Translations under genes and position numbers: made by a program
Shown: piece by piece, positions 35,625-45,015 of the stretch
Numbering within the stretch: position 1 is the first letter of the stretch
Layout: the number at the start of each line of letters is the position of its first letter
The notes under the pieces: model-generated
Databases searched by the model: none
What the model was told of the DNA's origin: nothing
Seen by the model: the letters and a program-made list of their open reading frames with translations, nothing else
From: Beijerinckiaceae bacterium
GTDB lineage: Bacteria > Pseudomonadota > Alphaproteobacteria > Rhizobiales > Beijerinckiaceae
NCBI GenBank assembly: GCA_019753285.1
Contig: JAIELD010000006.1
Span: forward strand, 1-63,801
Reading direction: 5' to 3'
Length of the DNA: 63,801 nt

Positions 35625-36359
35625 ATGTTGAAAAATGCACGGCTTTTCTTCCAACCCCAGATCGCGGCGGCGGACAACTCGTTCGTGGGCATCGAGTGTC
35701 TTTTGAGGGAGACGCTGCCGGACGGTCGGGTCGAGGGACCTTCACGCCTGCTCTCGGAAGTTGCGAGAACGGATAATTATGACACGCTCGATTGGTGGGT
35801 GCTTGAAGAAGGCATCCTCGCATCGAAGCGGTGGCCGCAACTTTCCGTCGCTATCAACGTGAGCGCATCCCAGTTTATGGATCCGGACTTTCCAGAGAAG
35901 CTCGAGAATCTCGTCAACAGGCACGGGGCCTCCGCCGCGCAAATCGATCTGGAGATCCTTGAGGGAGGCTTGATCCAGAACATCGACCGGGCCGTGCAGA
36001 CGATGAACGCTCTGCGCGCAAAAGGCATCAAGGTGTCGCTGGACGATTTCGGAACTGGCTATTCGAGCCTCAATTATTTGCAGAAGCTGCCGATCGACAA
36101 ACTGAAGCTCGACAAAACGATCGTGGATGGCGTTGGACAATTGAAGCCGACCGCCGTCATTCAGGCCGTGTGCGCGCTGGCGCGTGCTTTGGGTATCAAG
36201 GTCCTGGCGGAGGGCGTGGAGCGGGCAGAGCAGGTTACCCTGCTCCGTACCTTGGGTTGCCATCAATACCAGGGCTTCTATTTCTCGCGCGCCGTGGATA
36301 CCGACCGGATCGACGAATTGCTGGCGTGCGGCTGGCCGTCCCGACAGTCACCCACCTGA
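35625..36359 (+). CDS. EAL-domain cyclic-di-GMP phosphodiesterase
   Basis: A 244-residue protein that is almost entirely an EAL domain. The key residues appear intact: Glu24 in GIECLLRE (EAL position, degenerate to ECL), the Asn in INVSASQF, the second Glu in DLEILEGG, the Asp pair in LDDFGTGYSSL, the Lys in LKLDKTIV, and the final Glu in LAEGVERAEQV. Hydrolysis of c-di-GMP to pGpG is therefore plausible. No convincing ribosome site precedes the ATG at 35625. It is 12 bases beyond and in frame with the receiver gene, so coupling or stop-codon readthrough may drive translation. Confidence 0.88.
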   Translation: MLKNARLFFQPQIAAADNSFVGIECLLRETLPDGRVEGPSRLLSEVARTDNYDTLDWWVLEEGILASKRWPQLSVAINVSASQFMDPDFPEKLENLVNRHGASAAQIDLEILEGGLIQNIDRAVQTMNALRAKGIKVSLDDFGTGYSSLNYLQKLPIDKLKLDKTIVDGVGQLKPTAVIQAVCALARALGIKVLAEGVERAEQVTLLRTLGCHQYQGFYFSRAVDTDRIDELLACGWPSRQSPT

Positions 36360-36414
36360 CGAGGGACGTGTATCCGTTCGCGATCGGTAAAGGTTCGCCG
36401 GGTAAACTTCGACC

Positions 36415-39069
36415 ATGAAGCGATTCCGCGCCATTTCGATCCGAACACGCCTTATTCTCCTCGTCTTTGCGACGACAGCGATCGCGCAGGCGATCGTCGT
36501 GGGCGTGACGGTCTGGCGCGAGACGGAACGCCAGGCCTCTTCCCGCCGCGATGCACTTCTGACGAGCGCAAACGCGATCTCGGCATCGGCGGCCCGCTCT
36601 GTCGCGGAGAACGATGCCAACGGGACCTATCAGGCACTGCGCGCAATATCGCGGTCCGGTAGCATCGTCTTCGCAAGATTGGAGAGTTCTGATGGCAAAT
36701 TGATCGCCGATGCCGGCGCGACGGCACAGCTTGCGAGTGATCTCGTGGTGACGTCGGAAGACGCAACCTGGCCGACGATGACCGTTTTGCGCAGCCGGAC
36801 TATGGAGGTCATGGTTCCCGTGATCTACGCCGGGGCGGAGGTTGCGACGCTCCGCTTGCTGGGGATCACTTCAGATCTGCGCGACCGCGTCGTTTCCGCC
36901 GCGCTGGATACTTTGGCGATCGCAGCCGTGGCGCTTGCCGCGGCGATCGCGGTCGCGTTGCGTCTGCAGCGGCAAATCAGCCAGCCTCTGCGCGCGCTGA
37001 CTGCGACGATGCAGCGGGTGCGGAATGATCACGATTACTCTTTGAGCCTCGTTGCCACGACCACCGACGAGATCGGAACTCTCGTCAATGGCTTCAACCG
37101 GATGATGGATGACATCCGCGAGCGTGATCATCGCATCGCCCGACAGGTTGAAGGTCTGGAAAGAGAGGTCACCGAACGCACACGTGACTATCTGGAAGCG
37201 GCTACCGAGGCCAAGTCGGCGAACCAGGCGAAATCCGATTTTCTGGCGACCATGAGCCACGAGATCAGGACCCCCATGAACGGCATCCTCGTCATGGCCG
37301 AACTCCTGGCGTCTACCGAGCTTCCCGGCCGCGCCAAACGGCAGGCTCAGCTGATCGCGCGGTCTGGCGCCAGCCTGCTGTCGATTATCAACGACATTCT
37401 CGATTTTTCGAAGATCGAAGCTGGCAAGATGACTGTCGAGCAGATCGAGGTGGATGCCGAAGAATGCATCGATGCGGTGCTGCAGCTTTACAGCGATCGC
37501 GCCCGAGCCAAATCTCTCGATTTGTGCGCCGACATTTCGATCCCACCGGATGTCAAACTGCTGGCGGACCCGGTCCGGCTCGGGCAGGTCGTTGGTAATC
37601 TCGTCAACAACGCATTGAAATTCACAGAATCGGGCAGCGTTGCGGTGACGGTGCGCCCGGATGGAAAAAATCTTCGCATCTCCGTCGAAGACAGCGGCAT
37701 CGGCATCAGGCCGGAAAAGCTCGACGCCATCTTCGAGACCTTCTCGCAGGCAGATCAATCGACGACCCGCCAATATGGTGGAACCGGCCTCGGCCTTACC
37801 ATTTCCAGGCATCTTACTGAAGCGATGGGAGGCTCGCTGACCGTCGAAAGCGAATTCGGCAAGGGAAGCACCTTCTCGCTGAGCCTCCCAGCGACGCCGA
37901 ACATCCTGCAACGAGATACTTTCCGAGCAGTGCCCGTCGAGGTCGAGCCGGTATTCGTCATTATGGAAGAATGCCGCACGCGCAGCGTCATCGTCACATA
38001 TTTCAAGGAGGAGGGCATTCCGGTCCTTGCTTTTGACGCGCTCGGCAGCAGCGATGTGCAGCCGAGTCTCGTCATCGGAACGCCGAAATCGCTTCAAGAC
38101 AATGGGCTTTCGAAACGTCCGGGACGGTCGACTGTCGTTATCGCGGCGGCGAGCGACGAAATCGCCGATGAAACGCTTGAATGGCCGATCAGGCGCAGCG
38201 AGATATTGAGGCTTGCCGGCGCTATCCGCACTGGCGAACCGATCCGTTCCGAAGTGCACCAGCATAGCGGATCATTCCGCGATTTCACGGGTGCGCGCGT
38301 CCTCGTCGCCGACGACAGCGCCGTCAACCGGGAGGTTGCCGACGCAGCGCTCGGTCGCCTTGGCATTTCCGCAACCTTCGTGGTGAATGGACGGGAAGCC
38401 GTGGAGGCAGCCGCCGCGCAGCCATACGACGTCATCCTTCTCGATGGCAGCATGCCTGAAATGGATGGGTTCGAGGCAGCCAGAGCAATCCGGTCGGCCG
38501 AAATCGAAACAGGCCGTCCACCAGTTCCGATCATTGCCTTTACAGCGCATGTGGTTGGCGTCGCAGCCGAAGCCTGGCGGGACGCAGGCATGAACGACGT
38601 GCTCTACAAGCCCTTCACGATGACGAAGCTTCAAGCAGTTTTAGAAAACGTACTCCCGAAAAAGCCGACTGCGGCCCTGCCCGAGCCGCTGACGTCGGAA
38701 GCGGAGGAGCAACCCGCAGCCTTGCTCGATGATCTCGTCCTCGCCGATCTTTTCGCAATGACAGGCGGTTCGAAAGAGGTCGTGAGGCGGATAGCCCACA
38801 TCTTCAAGGAAAGCTCGGATGCCGAGTACGCTCGCCTGCAGCAAGCGGCGATCGATCGTGATCTGGACGAAATCGGACGGCGGGCTCATGCTTTGAAGTC
38901 AATGAGCGCCAATATGGGCGCCATGCACGTCATGCACACAGCTTCCAGACTGGAACGATCGGTCCGCGACGGGATCGACGGCGTCGATCAAGCGAAGGAA
39001 GTGCGCGAATTGGCGGCAGTGCTGCGAGAAACGCATGCCGCGATCAAGGTTCGTCTCGATGCGGCGTGA
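36415..39069 (+). CDS. Hybrid sensor histidine kinase, BarA type (HAMP, HisKA, HATPase, REC, HPt)
   Basis: An 884-residue membrane kinase. Two membrane segments (about residues 12-30 and 160-180) flank a periplasmic sensor region. A HAMP domain follows near 181-235 and a short coiled coil to about 265. HisKA has the phosphorylated His282 in [11 protein letters not shown]. HATPase_c shows [16 protein letters not shown] and GGTGLGLTI. The receiver has Asp677 in [12 protein letters not shown], and a C-terminal HPt domain has His825 in [15 protein letters not shown] complete phosphorelay is thus on one chain. The gene starts 55 bases after the EAL gene and probably works with it or with the small receiver protein; the signal is unknown. 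Confidence 0.93.
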   Translation: MKRFRAISIRTRLILLVFATTAIAQAIVVGVTVWRETERQASSRRDALLTSANAISASAARSVAENDANGTYQALRAISRSGSIVFARLESSDGKLIADAGATAQLASDLVVTSEDATWPTMTVLRSRTMEVMVPVIYAGAEVATLRLLGITSDLRDRVVSAALDTLAIAAVALAAAIAVALRLQRQISQPLRALTATMQRVRNDHDYSLSLVATTTDEIGTLVNGFNRMMDDIRERDHRIARQVEGLEREVTERTRDYLEAATEAKSANQAKSDFLATMSHEIRTPMNGILVMAELLASTELPGRAKRQAQLIARSGASLLSIINDILDFSKIEAGKMTVEQIEVDAEECIDAVLQLYSDRARAKSLDLCADISIPPDVKLLADPVRLGQVVGNLVNNALKFTESGSVAVTVRPDGKNLRISVEDSGIGIRPEKLDAIFETFSQADQSTTRQYGGTGLGLTISRHLTEAMGGSLTVESEFGKGSTFSLSLPATPNILQRDTFRAVPVEVEPVFVIMEECRTRSVIVTYFKEEGIPVLAFDALGSSDVQPSLVIGTPKSLQDNGLSKRPGRSTVVIAAASDEIADETLEWPIRRSEILRLAGAIRTGEPIRSEVHQHSGSFRDFTGARVLVADDSAVNREVADAALGRLGISATFVVNGREAVEAAAAQPYDVILLDGSMPEMDGFEAARAIRSAEIETGRPPVPIIAFTAHVVGVAAEAWRDAGMNDVLYKPFTMTKLQAVLENVLPKKPTAALPEPLTSEAEEQPAALLDDLVLADLFAMTGGSKEVVRRIAHIFKESSDAEYARLQQAAIDRDLDEIGRRAHALKSMSANMGAMHVMHTASRLERSVRDGIDGVDQAKEVRELAAVLRETHAAIKVRLDAA

Positions 39070-39305
39070 GGCGCCCGGATCGGGCTGGCGCCGTTTGTCG
39101 AAGGTGTCCAAAGCCGGAAGTGCTGCGCCATATGAGGCAAGTCGATCGGTCGCCGGACGTCCATCAGCACAACGAGGCGGTTGCTCTGGAACCAGCTTTT
39201 GAAATGGCAGACGATGCGGGCGTCTGAAATGCGCTGATCCAGATGGCATGCCCAATTTCGGCAAACCGGATTCCACGCTGCCAGAATCCCTTGCGAAGTG
39301 ACTTT

Positions 39306-39322
39306 TTGGCATGCCGATTGCT
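39306..39322 (+). promoter_or_regulatory. Sigma-54 promoter of the Liv-type transporter / amidohydrolase operon
   Basis: TTGGCATGCCGATTGCT matches the -24/-12 consensus YTGGCACGNNNNTTGCW except for one T-for-C, with exact GG-N10-GC spacing. The first eight bases, TTGGCATG, are identical to the Nit1C promoter. Transcription would begin near 39333, about 50 bases before the binding-protein ATG. The octamer palindrome GGCATGCC inside it recurs at 39245-39252. Confidence 0.8.
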
Positions 39323-39336
39323 TAATTTTGAACTGG

Positions 39337-39355
39337 GTGCAAAATTTTTTTGCAC
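39337..39355. repeat. Perfect inverted repeat at the predicted transcript start
   Basis: GTGCAAAA-TTT-TTTTGCAC is an eight-base-pair perfect inverted repeat four bases after the predicted sigma-54 start point. It could be an operator or a hairpin at the very 5' end of the mRNA. The orientation does not fit a standard NtrC site. Confidence 0.6.
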
Positions 39356-39384
39356 AAGCCGAACATTTGTCTGAGGGGCTTTGC

Positions 39385-40560
39385 ATGTCGCTGACTGTTT
39401 CTCGTCGTCAATTCGGGTTGTTTTCCGCATCCGCACTTTTGCTCCATTCGGGCATCGCGCGCTCGGCTGAACCGATCAAAATCGGCTTGGTTGCAGCCCT
39501 GTCCGGCCAATCGGCCAAATCAGGCGAAGGCATCACGCGCGGGCTCTCTGTCGCGATCGATGAAATCAACGCGAATGGCGGTTTGCTTGGACGCCCGGTG
39601 CAATTGATCCGGCGCGATGATGAAAGCAATCCGGCAAAGGGCCAGACCGCAGCCCGTGAATTGGCTGATAGCGAGCGCGTTGCCGCGATTTTCGGCGGTA
39701 TAGACAGTCCTGTCAGCCAGGCAATCGTGCCGATCGTCAACGCTGCGAAGATGCCATTCATGGGTGTCTGGGCTGCTGCGACGAACATTACCCGGAACGG
39801 CGCCGACCCGAACTACTGTTTTCGCGTCTCGGCGGTCGATGTGCTCGTCGACAAACGTCTGATTGCGCACGGCACCGGCGTGATGGGGATGAAAAAACCC
39901 GGATTGATGCTCGTCAACAATGGCTGGGGCGCGAGCAACAACGCCGGCCTTGAAAGCGCAGCCAAGGAAGCCGGCGTCACATTGGCGGGCGTCGAAAAAT
40001 TCGAAGACAAAGACGTCGATATGACGCCGCAGTTGCAGCGCCTGCGGGATCAAGGAGCTGACGGCATCATTTTGGTCGGTAACGCTGCGCCCGGCGCACA
40101 GGTCATGAAGGGCCTGCAGCGCCTTGCCTGGACGGCGCCAGTGGTATCCCATTGGGGCATCAGCGGCGGGCGCTTCCCCGAACTGGCAGGCTCATGGGCT
40201 TCGAAGGTGCACTTCGTCCAGACATACAGCTTCTTTGGCAAGCAGTCTGCCGTGGGCACGAAGGTTACGAAAGCGCTCCAGGCGAAATACCCGGATATCA
40301 AGACGGTCGGCGACATCGTACCGCCCGTCGGCGTTGCAAACGCTTACGACGCCATGATGATCCTCGCCATGGCGATCAGCGCTGCAGGATCGACGGATGG
40401 TGAAGCCATTCGCGTGGCCTTGGAGGGTCTTGGTCGATACGAAGGGCTCATCAAAACCTATAACAAGCCATTCAGTCACACCAACCACGATGCGCTGGAT
40501 GAAAACGACTATGTGATGGTGCGCTACAATGGTGAGCAGATCGAGCCGGTCGCTGGCTGA
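39385..40560 (+). CDS. Liv-type ABC transporter substrate-binding protein
   Basis: A 391-residue periplasmic binding protein of the type I (LivJ/UrtA/amide) fold. It begins MSLTVSRRQFGLFSASALLL, a good Tat signal (SRRxF), with cleavage likely near ARSA-EP. IKIGLVAALSGQSAKSGEG is the mature N-terminus of the family. The ATG at 39385 follows GAGGGG; the longer frame from 39298 includes the promoter and is rejected. The downstream genes follow without gaps (TGATG at the livH start). The ligand is unknown and could be an amide, urea-like compound or amino acid. The amidohydrolase at the operon end hints at a nitrogen heterocycle or amide. Confidence 0.9.
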   Translation: MSLTVSRRQFGLFSASALLLHSGIARSAEPIKIGLVAALSGQSAKSGEGITRGLSVAIDEINANGGLLGRPVQLIRRDDESNPAKGQTAARELADSERVAAIFGGIDSPVSQAIVPIVNAAKMPFMGVWAAATNITRNGADPNYCFRVSAVDVLVDKRLIAHGTGVMGMKKPGLMLVNNGWGASNNAGLESAAKEAGVTLAGVEKFEDKDVDMTPQLQRLRDQGADGIILVGNAAPGAQVMKGLQRLAWTAPVVSHWGISGGRFPELAGSWASKVHFVQTYSFFGKQSAVGTKVTKALQAKYPDIKTVGDIVPPVGVANAYDAMMILAMAISAAGSTDGEAIRVALEGLGRYEGLIKTYNKPFSHTNHDALDENDYVMVRYNGEQIEPVAG

Positions 40561-41429
40561 TGCTTGTCTCGTCGTTGGTTGCCGGCCTCGGTCTTGGCAG
40601 CATGTATGGTCTGATCGCTCTGGGTTTTACGCTTACGTTTGCTGTGTCCGGCACAGTGAATTTTGCGCAAGGCTCGTCGTTCATGCTGGGGGCCGTCAGT
40701 CTTCACATGCTGGCGATAAGCTACCGCTGGCCGGTCGTCCTCGCGGTCCTCGCTGCGATGCTGGTCTGCGCCGCTTGGGGGTTGGTGGTCGAACGTCTCG
40801 CCATTCGGCCATTCGTCAAGGCTGGCTCCAATGCCTGGCTGATGGCCACCGTGGCTTTAGGCATCGTCGTGGACAACGCGGCGATGGCGATATTTGGCAA
40901 GGAGCCCCGCTCCCTTCCTTCGATGCTTGCTGACGATCCCTGGATCATGGGCGGCGTCGGCATCTATCCTTTGCAGATCATCATTCCAGTCGTCGGTATC
41001 GTCCTGGCGGCCCTTCTTCAACAAGGCCTGAAGCGAACGTCCTTGGGTCTGAAACTCCGCGCAGCCGTTCAAAATGCTGATGCAGCCCGTCTCATGGGGA
41101 TCGACGTGACCGCGTTGGTAGCCGCAACGTTCGCTATTGCCGCCGTGCTCGCCGGCGTTGCCGGCATGCTCGTCGCACCCTTGTTCAACGTTGCCTACGA
41201 CATGGGCACGCTTTTCGGCATAAAGGCATTCGCCGTTGCCATTTTAGGCGGCATGACCCGCCCCTGGGGCGTGGTGATCGCCGGGCTGGCCTACGGACTG
41301 CTCGAAGCGACAACGACCGCGCTGCTGGGGTCCGGAAGCACGCAGATCGTCACGTTCAGCGTCGTCATCATCGCGCTCGCAATCGCTCCGGAAGGTCTTT
41401 TCGCAAAACGCCAGGTCGCGCGGGTATGA
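40560..41429 (+). CDS. Liv-type ABC permease (LivH)
   Basis: A 289-residue membrane permease of the LivH/UrtB type with about eight hydrophobic segments. Features include ITLGF-like LIALGFTLTFAVSGTVNFAQGSS at the start, then GLKLRAAVQNADAARLMGIDV, the cytoplasmic coupling loop, and AVAILGGMTRPWG near the end. The start shares a base with the preceding stop (TGATG) and the stop overlaps the next start (ATGA). Confidence 0.93.
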   Translation: MLVSSLVAGLGLGSMYGLIALGFTLTFAVSGTVNFAQGSSFMLGAVSLHMLAISYRWPVVLAVLAAMLVCAAWGLVVERLAIRPFVKAGSNAWLMATVALGIVVDNAAMAIFGKEPRSLPSMLADDPWIMGGVGIYPLQIIIPVVGIVLAALLQQGLKRTSLGLKLRAAVQNADAARLMGIDVTALVAATFAIAAVLAGVAGMLVAPLFNVAYDMGTLFGIKAFAVAILGGMTRPWGVVIAGLAYGLLEATTTALLGSGSTQIVTFSVVIIALAIAPEGLFAKRQVARV

Positions 41430-43774
41430 GGATCTGGGCTGGCTTTGCCGGACTTGCGATTGCGGTCAGCCTCGCGCTGACGCTGTCAGGCTATTCCGCG
41501 TTTCTGATCGGCCTCATCGCAATCACGACCATCGCATGTGTCGGATTGAACATACTCCTGGGTCTCGCTGGCGAAGTGTCGCTGGGTCAGGCCGGGTTTC
41601 TTGCGTTGGGGGCTTACAGCGTCGGTGTCCTTACGACCAAGGTCGGACTTCCCTTTTTCGCCGCCTGGTTTCTCTCGATCATCCTGGTCGCGGCAGTTGC
41701 GGCCGTCGTTGCATTGCCCGCTCTGCGGGTAAGCGGACCCTATCTTGCGATGATCACCATCGCTTTCGGCTTCATTGTCGAAGCCGCAGCCACCGAATGG
41801 CAGACGGTGACTGGTGGGTCTGTTGGCATATCGGACATAGGCAGCCCATTTGGCGTGGGCGGCACGGCTGCGATGGCGTGTGTCTGCGCATCCGTGATGC
41901 TGTTTGGTTTTTCCTGGCTCAAAAAGTCCCCGCTGGGACTTGCCATGATCTGCACGGCGCAAGCACCCAACGCCGCGCGCAGCGTAGGCATTGAGGCATT
42001 GCCGGTGCGCGCCGCAGCCTTTGTCCTCGCTGCAACCGCAGGCGGTGTCGCTGGTGGATTGCAAGCCGCGCTCACCGGCTTTCTCGCACCATCTTCGTTT
42101 CCATTCTCCCAGTCGATCCTCTTTTTGTTGGTTGTGATGGTGGGTGGCGTCGGCAGTCCGGTCGGACCACTCATCGGTGCCTTCCTGGTCGGCCTCTTGC
42201 CGGAGTTTCTGTCCAGCCTCGCGGAATATCGCCAGTTGGTTTTTGGAGCTGCGCTCCTGGTGGTCCTGTGGATCGCGCCGCGCGGGATCGTCGGGCTTTT
42301 CAACACGCGTCAGACGAATGAACCGGTCGCTCGTGGAGACGTCGTCGGCTATCTGCGTGCCGGAGCTGGTGGAGCTCTCACGGCAAAGGAATTATCCGTA
42401 GCCTTCGGCGGCGTGAAGGCCGTCGATGGGGTCGATCTACGCCTGCAACCAGGCTGTGTTACGGGCGTAATCGGCCCCAACGGTGCAGGCAAAACCACCC
42501 TGCTCAATGCCCTCACTGGCTTTGTCACGCCCAACACGGGCACGATCGTCGCCGATGGTCGCATTGCAAGGAGCTTTCAAACCGCGCAAATGCCACCTGA
42601 CATGACGGTGCTCGACTGCGTGCGACTTGGGCTTTTGCGTGGCCGATGGCGCGGCAATGCCGATGCAAATTTTGCTGCGGCGCTCCTGAAATTCGTCGGA
42701 TACACCAACACGCTGTCCGCGCTGGCAGGAACTCTTCCGCACCCCGATCGTCGTCTTGTCGAAATCGCGCGCGCCTTGGCGACGCAGCCAAGCGTTCTCG
42801 TGCTTGATGAGCCAGCCGCGGGTCTCGACGCCAGCGATACGGAGCGCCTTGGCCCGGTCTTGCGAAATATCGCGGCCTGCGGTTTGGCAGTCGCGCTCGT
42901 CGAGCATGATATGGCGCTCGTGATGGGTGTTTGCGACACCCTTGTCGTGCTCGATACCGGGCGCGTGATCGCCACCGGCACACCGGTGGATATTCGCAGC
43001 AACGCTCAGGTGCGCGCCGCCTATCTCGGAAGCGGATCGACGCATGCAATCCGCCAAGGCGTGAAGACAAGCGAGACATTACTGAACGTCGTTCGCCTCA
43101 ATGCTGGATATGGCGGCGTTGATGTTTTGTGCGACATCGATCTTGCCGTTGCACGTGGAGAAATGGTTGCCCTGATCGGGCCGAATGGCGCCGGCAAATC
43201 GACCTTGATGCGCTCGCTCAGCGGCCTGCTTCGTCCGGTGAAAGGTCACGTCGAATTTGATGGTGAAGACCTTGCCGCATCTCCAGCCCACAAGGTTGCG
43301 CGCGCAGGGCTGGTCCTTGTTCCAGAAGGCAGACAGGTTTTCCCGCAACTGACCGTTGCCGAAAATCTTCGCCTTGGAGCAACCGCGAGACACGATTTCA
43401 CTCTCGACGAGGTCGCCGGGATATTGGAGCGGTTTCCGAGACTGAAACCACTGATTGATCGGCCAGCAGGTTTCCTTTCGGGCGGCGAGCAGCAGATGCT
43501 GGCATTGGGGCGCGGCTTGCTGGCGAAGCCGCGTCTGCTTCTGCTCGATGAACCGTCGCTCGGCCTTGCTCCTGCGGTGGCGCAAGAACTGTTTGCTGCG
43601 CTCTCGCGCCTTCGCGACGAGGGATTGACGCTCGTGCTGGTCGATCAGATGACGGAGCTGGCCCTTCCGCTCGCCGACCGCTGCGCCTTGCTCGAAGGTG
43701 GACAAATCCGTCACATCGGCACAACGGCTGAAATGGCGGCAAAGCTCGATTATTTGAAAGGTGACGCTGCCTGA
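41426..43774 (+). CDS. Fused LivM permease - LivG ATPase - LivF ATPase
   Basis: A 782-residue polypeptide joining three normally separate Liv subunits. Residues 1-295 are a LivM permease (GLNILLGLAGEVSLGQAGF; VVMVGGVGSPVGPLIGAFL). Residues 312-545 are a LivG-type ATPase (Walker A GPNGAGKTT at 350; Walker B VLVLDEPAAGLD with Glu462; VEHDM). Residues 550-782 are a LivF-type ATPase (Walker A at 585; LSGGEQQ at 684; LLLLDEPSLGL). The LivG signature motif is replaced by LPHPDR at 437-442, so one of the two composite ATP sites may not hydrolyse. LivM-LivG fusions are known, but the triple fusion is uncommon in my knowledge. It overlaps both neighbours. Confidence 0.93.
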   Translation: MRIWAGFAGLAIAVSLALTLSGYSAFLIGLIAITTIACVGLNILLGLAGEVSLGQAGFLALGAYSVGVLTTKVGLPFFAAWFLSIILVAAVAAVVALPALRVSGPYLAMITIAFGFIVEAAATEWQTVTGGSVGISDIGSPFGVGGTAAMACVCASVMLFGFSWLKKSPLGLAMICTAQAPNAARSVGIEALPVRAAAFVLAATAGGVAGGLQAALTGFLAPSSFPFSQSILFLLVVMVGGVGSPVGPLIGAFLVGLLPEFLSSLAEYRQLVFGAALLVVLWIAPRGIVGLFNTRQTNEPVARGDVVGYLRAGAGGALTAKELSVAFGGVKAVDGVDLRLQPGCVTGVIGPNGAGKTTLLNALTGFVTPNTGTIVADGRIARSFQTAQMPPDMTVLDCVRLGLLRGRWRGNADANFAAALLKFVGYTNTLSALAGTLPHPDRRLVEIARALATQPSVLVLDEPAAGLDASDTERLGPVLRNIAACGLAVALVEHDMALVMGVCDTLVVLDTGRVIATGTPVDIRSNAQVRAAYLGSGSTHAIRQGVKTSETLLNVVRLNAGYGGVDVLCDIDLAVARGEMVALIGPNGAGKSTLMRSLSGLLRPVKGHVEFDGEDLAASPAHKVARAGLVLVPEGRQVFPQLTVAENLRLGATARHDFTLDEVAGILERFPRLKPLIDRPAGFLSGGEQQMLALGRGLLAKPRLLLLDEPSLGLAPAVAQELFAALSRLRDEGLTLVLVDQMTELALPLADRCALLEGGQIRHIGTTAEMAAKLDYLKGDAA

Positions 43775-45015
43775 TGGAGTGCGTGATCCGCAACGCCCGG
43801 CTCGCCGATGGCTCTGGCCCGATCGAAATCGGCATCGCCGAGGGACGCATCGTCGCCATCGGCCACGATATCAACAGCGATGCACAGCAAATCGATGCTG
43901 GCGGATGCCTCGTCGTGCCTGGGTTGGTCGAGACCCATTTTCATCTCGATAAAACATGCATCATGGATCGTTGCCAGCCGAGAGACGGGACCGTTGCCGA
44001 GGCCGTGAAGCTTACCTCCGCCGCAAAGTCGCATTTCACGCCGGAAGACGTCTATGCGCGCGGCAGTCACATCCTGGAGCGTGCGATCGGCTGGGGTACG
44101 ATGCGCATGCGAACGCATGTCGAGGTTGATCCCGGCATCGGGATGCGCGGCTTTGAAGGCGTGCAGCAACTTGCGAAGGACTTCAGATGGGGAATGGACA
44201 TCGAGTTGTGTGTCTTTCCCCAGGAAGGCTTGCTCAACAATCCCGGCACCGATGAATTATTGATCGAGGGCCTTCGCCGTGGGGCAAAGGCAATCGGCGC
44301 CGTACCCTATATCGACAGTGATCCTCGTGGCCAGATTGACCGGATCTTCGAGATCGCTCGCGACTTCGACGTCGATATCGATATGCATCTCGACATGGGC
44401 GACACGCCTGATGGCATGCAGGTCGAATATGTGTGCCGCAAGGCTGACGAATTTGGCTGGGGTGGCCGGGTTGCCGTCGGGCACGTCACGCAAATGTCTC
44501 TCGTGGCTCCAGACCGCTTCAGGCAGATCGCAAAGACGCTCGCCAATGCGGGCGTCGCCGTATCAGTTTTGCCGGCTACCGATCTCTATTTGATGGGGCG
44601 CAAGGCTGACTGCTGCGTTCCACGAGGCGTAACCAAGGCTGAACCTCTGCGCGAAGCAGGCGTGTTGTGTTCAATTTCGACCAACAATGTCTTAAACCCG
44701 TTTACCCCCTATGGCGATGGGAATTTGCTTCGCATGGCCAATCTCTACGCCAATGTTTGTCAAGTTGCCCGATCCGATGAATTGTCGGGCTGCCTCGATA
44801 TGATCACCACGGACGCAGCAAAGCTGATGCGCCTGACCGATTACGGGCTCAGGGTGGGAGCAAAAGCAGACCTCATTCTGCTGGACGCAAAGGACGCCGC
44901 GACATCGATCGCCGCGTTAGCGCAACCCCTCTGGGGCATGAAAGCGGGAAAGGTGAGTTTCACCCGCTCACGGCCGGTGTTTTACCGCTCGAGCGAGCAT
45001 GTATGTTCGCATTAG
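43774..45015 (+). CDS. Cytosine-deaminase-like amidohydrolase with altered active site
   Basis: A 413-residue member of the metal-dependent amidohydrolase superfamily, closest in layout to CodA and the AtzC-like group. The first metal motif is intact (THFHLDKT, His55 and His57), as are His205 (DMHLDMG) and His237 (GHVTQ). In CodA the third motif is HxDE with a catalytic Glu and the fourth is HDD with a metal-binding Asp. Here these read HLDM (Met208) and TNN (303-305). Either the subfamily uses a different arrangement or the activity differs. As the last gene of a nitrogen-type uptake operon (TGATG overlap) it likely acts on the imported compound. Its substrate is not known. Confidence 0.82.
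   Translation: MECVIRNARLADGSGPIEIGIAEGRIVAIGHDINSDAQQIDAGGCLVVPGLVETHFHLDKTCIMDRCQPRDGTVAEAVKLTSAAKSHFTPEDVYARGSHILERAIGWGTMRMRTHVEVDPGIGMRGFEGVQQLAKDFRWGMDIELCVFPQEGLLNNPGTDELLIEGLRRGAKAIGAVPYIDSDPRGQIDRIFEIARDFDVDIDMHLDMGDTPDGMQVEYVCRKADEFGWGGRVAVGHVTQMSLVAPDRFRQIAKTLANAGVAVSVLPATDLYLMGRKADCCVPRGVTKAEPLREAGVLCSISTNNVLNPFTPYGDGNLLRMANLYANVCQVARSDELSGCLDMITTDAAKLMRLTDYGLRVGAKADLILLDAKDAATSIAALAQPLWGMKAGKVSFTRSRPVFYRSSEHVCSH

Noticed and set aside
36871..38265. A 464-codon minus-strand frame inside the hybrid kinase gene
   Set aside because: Antisense to conserved HisKA/HATPase/REC coding sequence and without recognisable domains.
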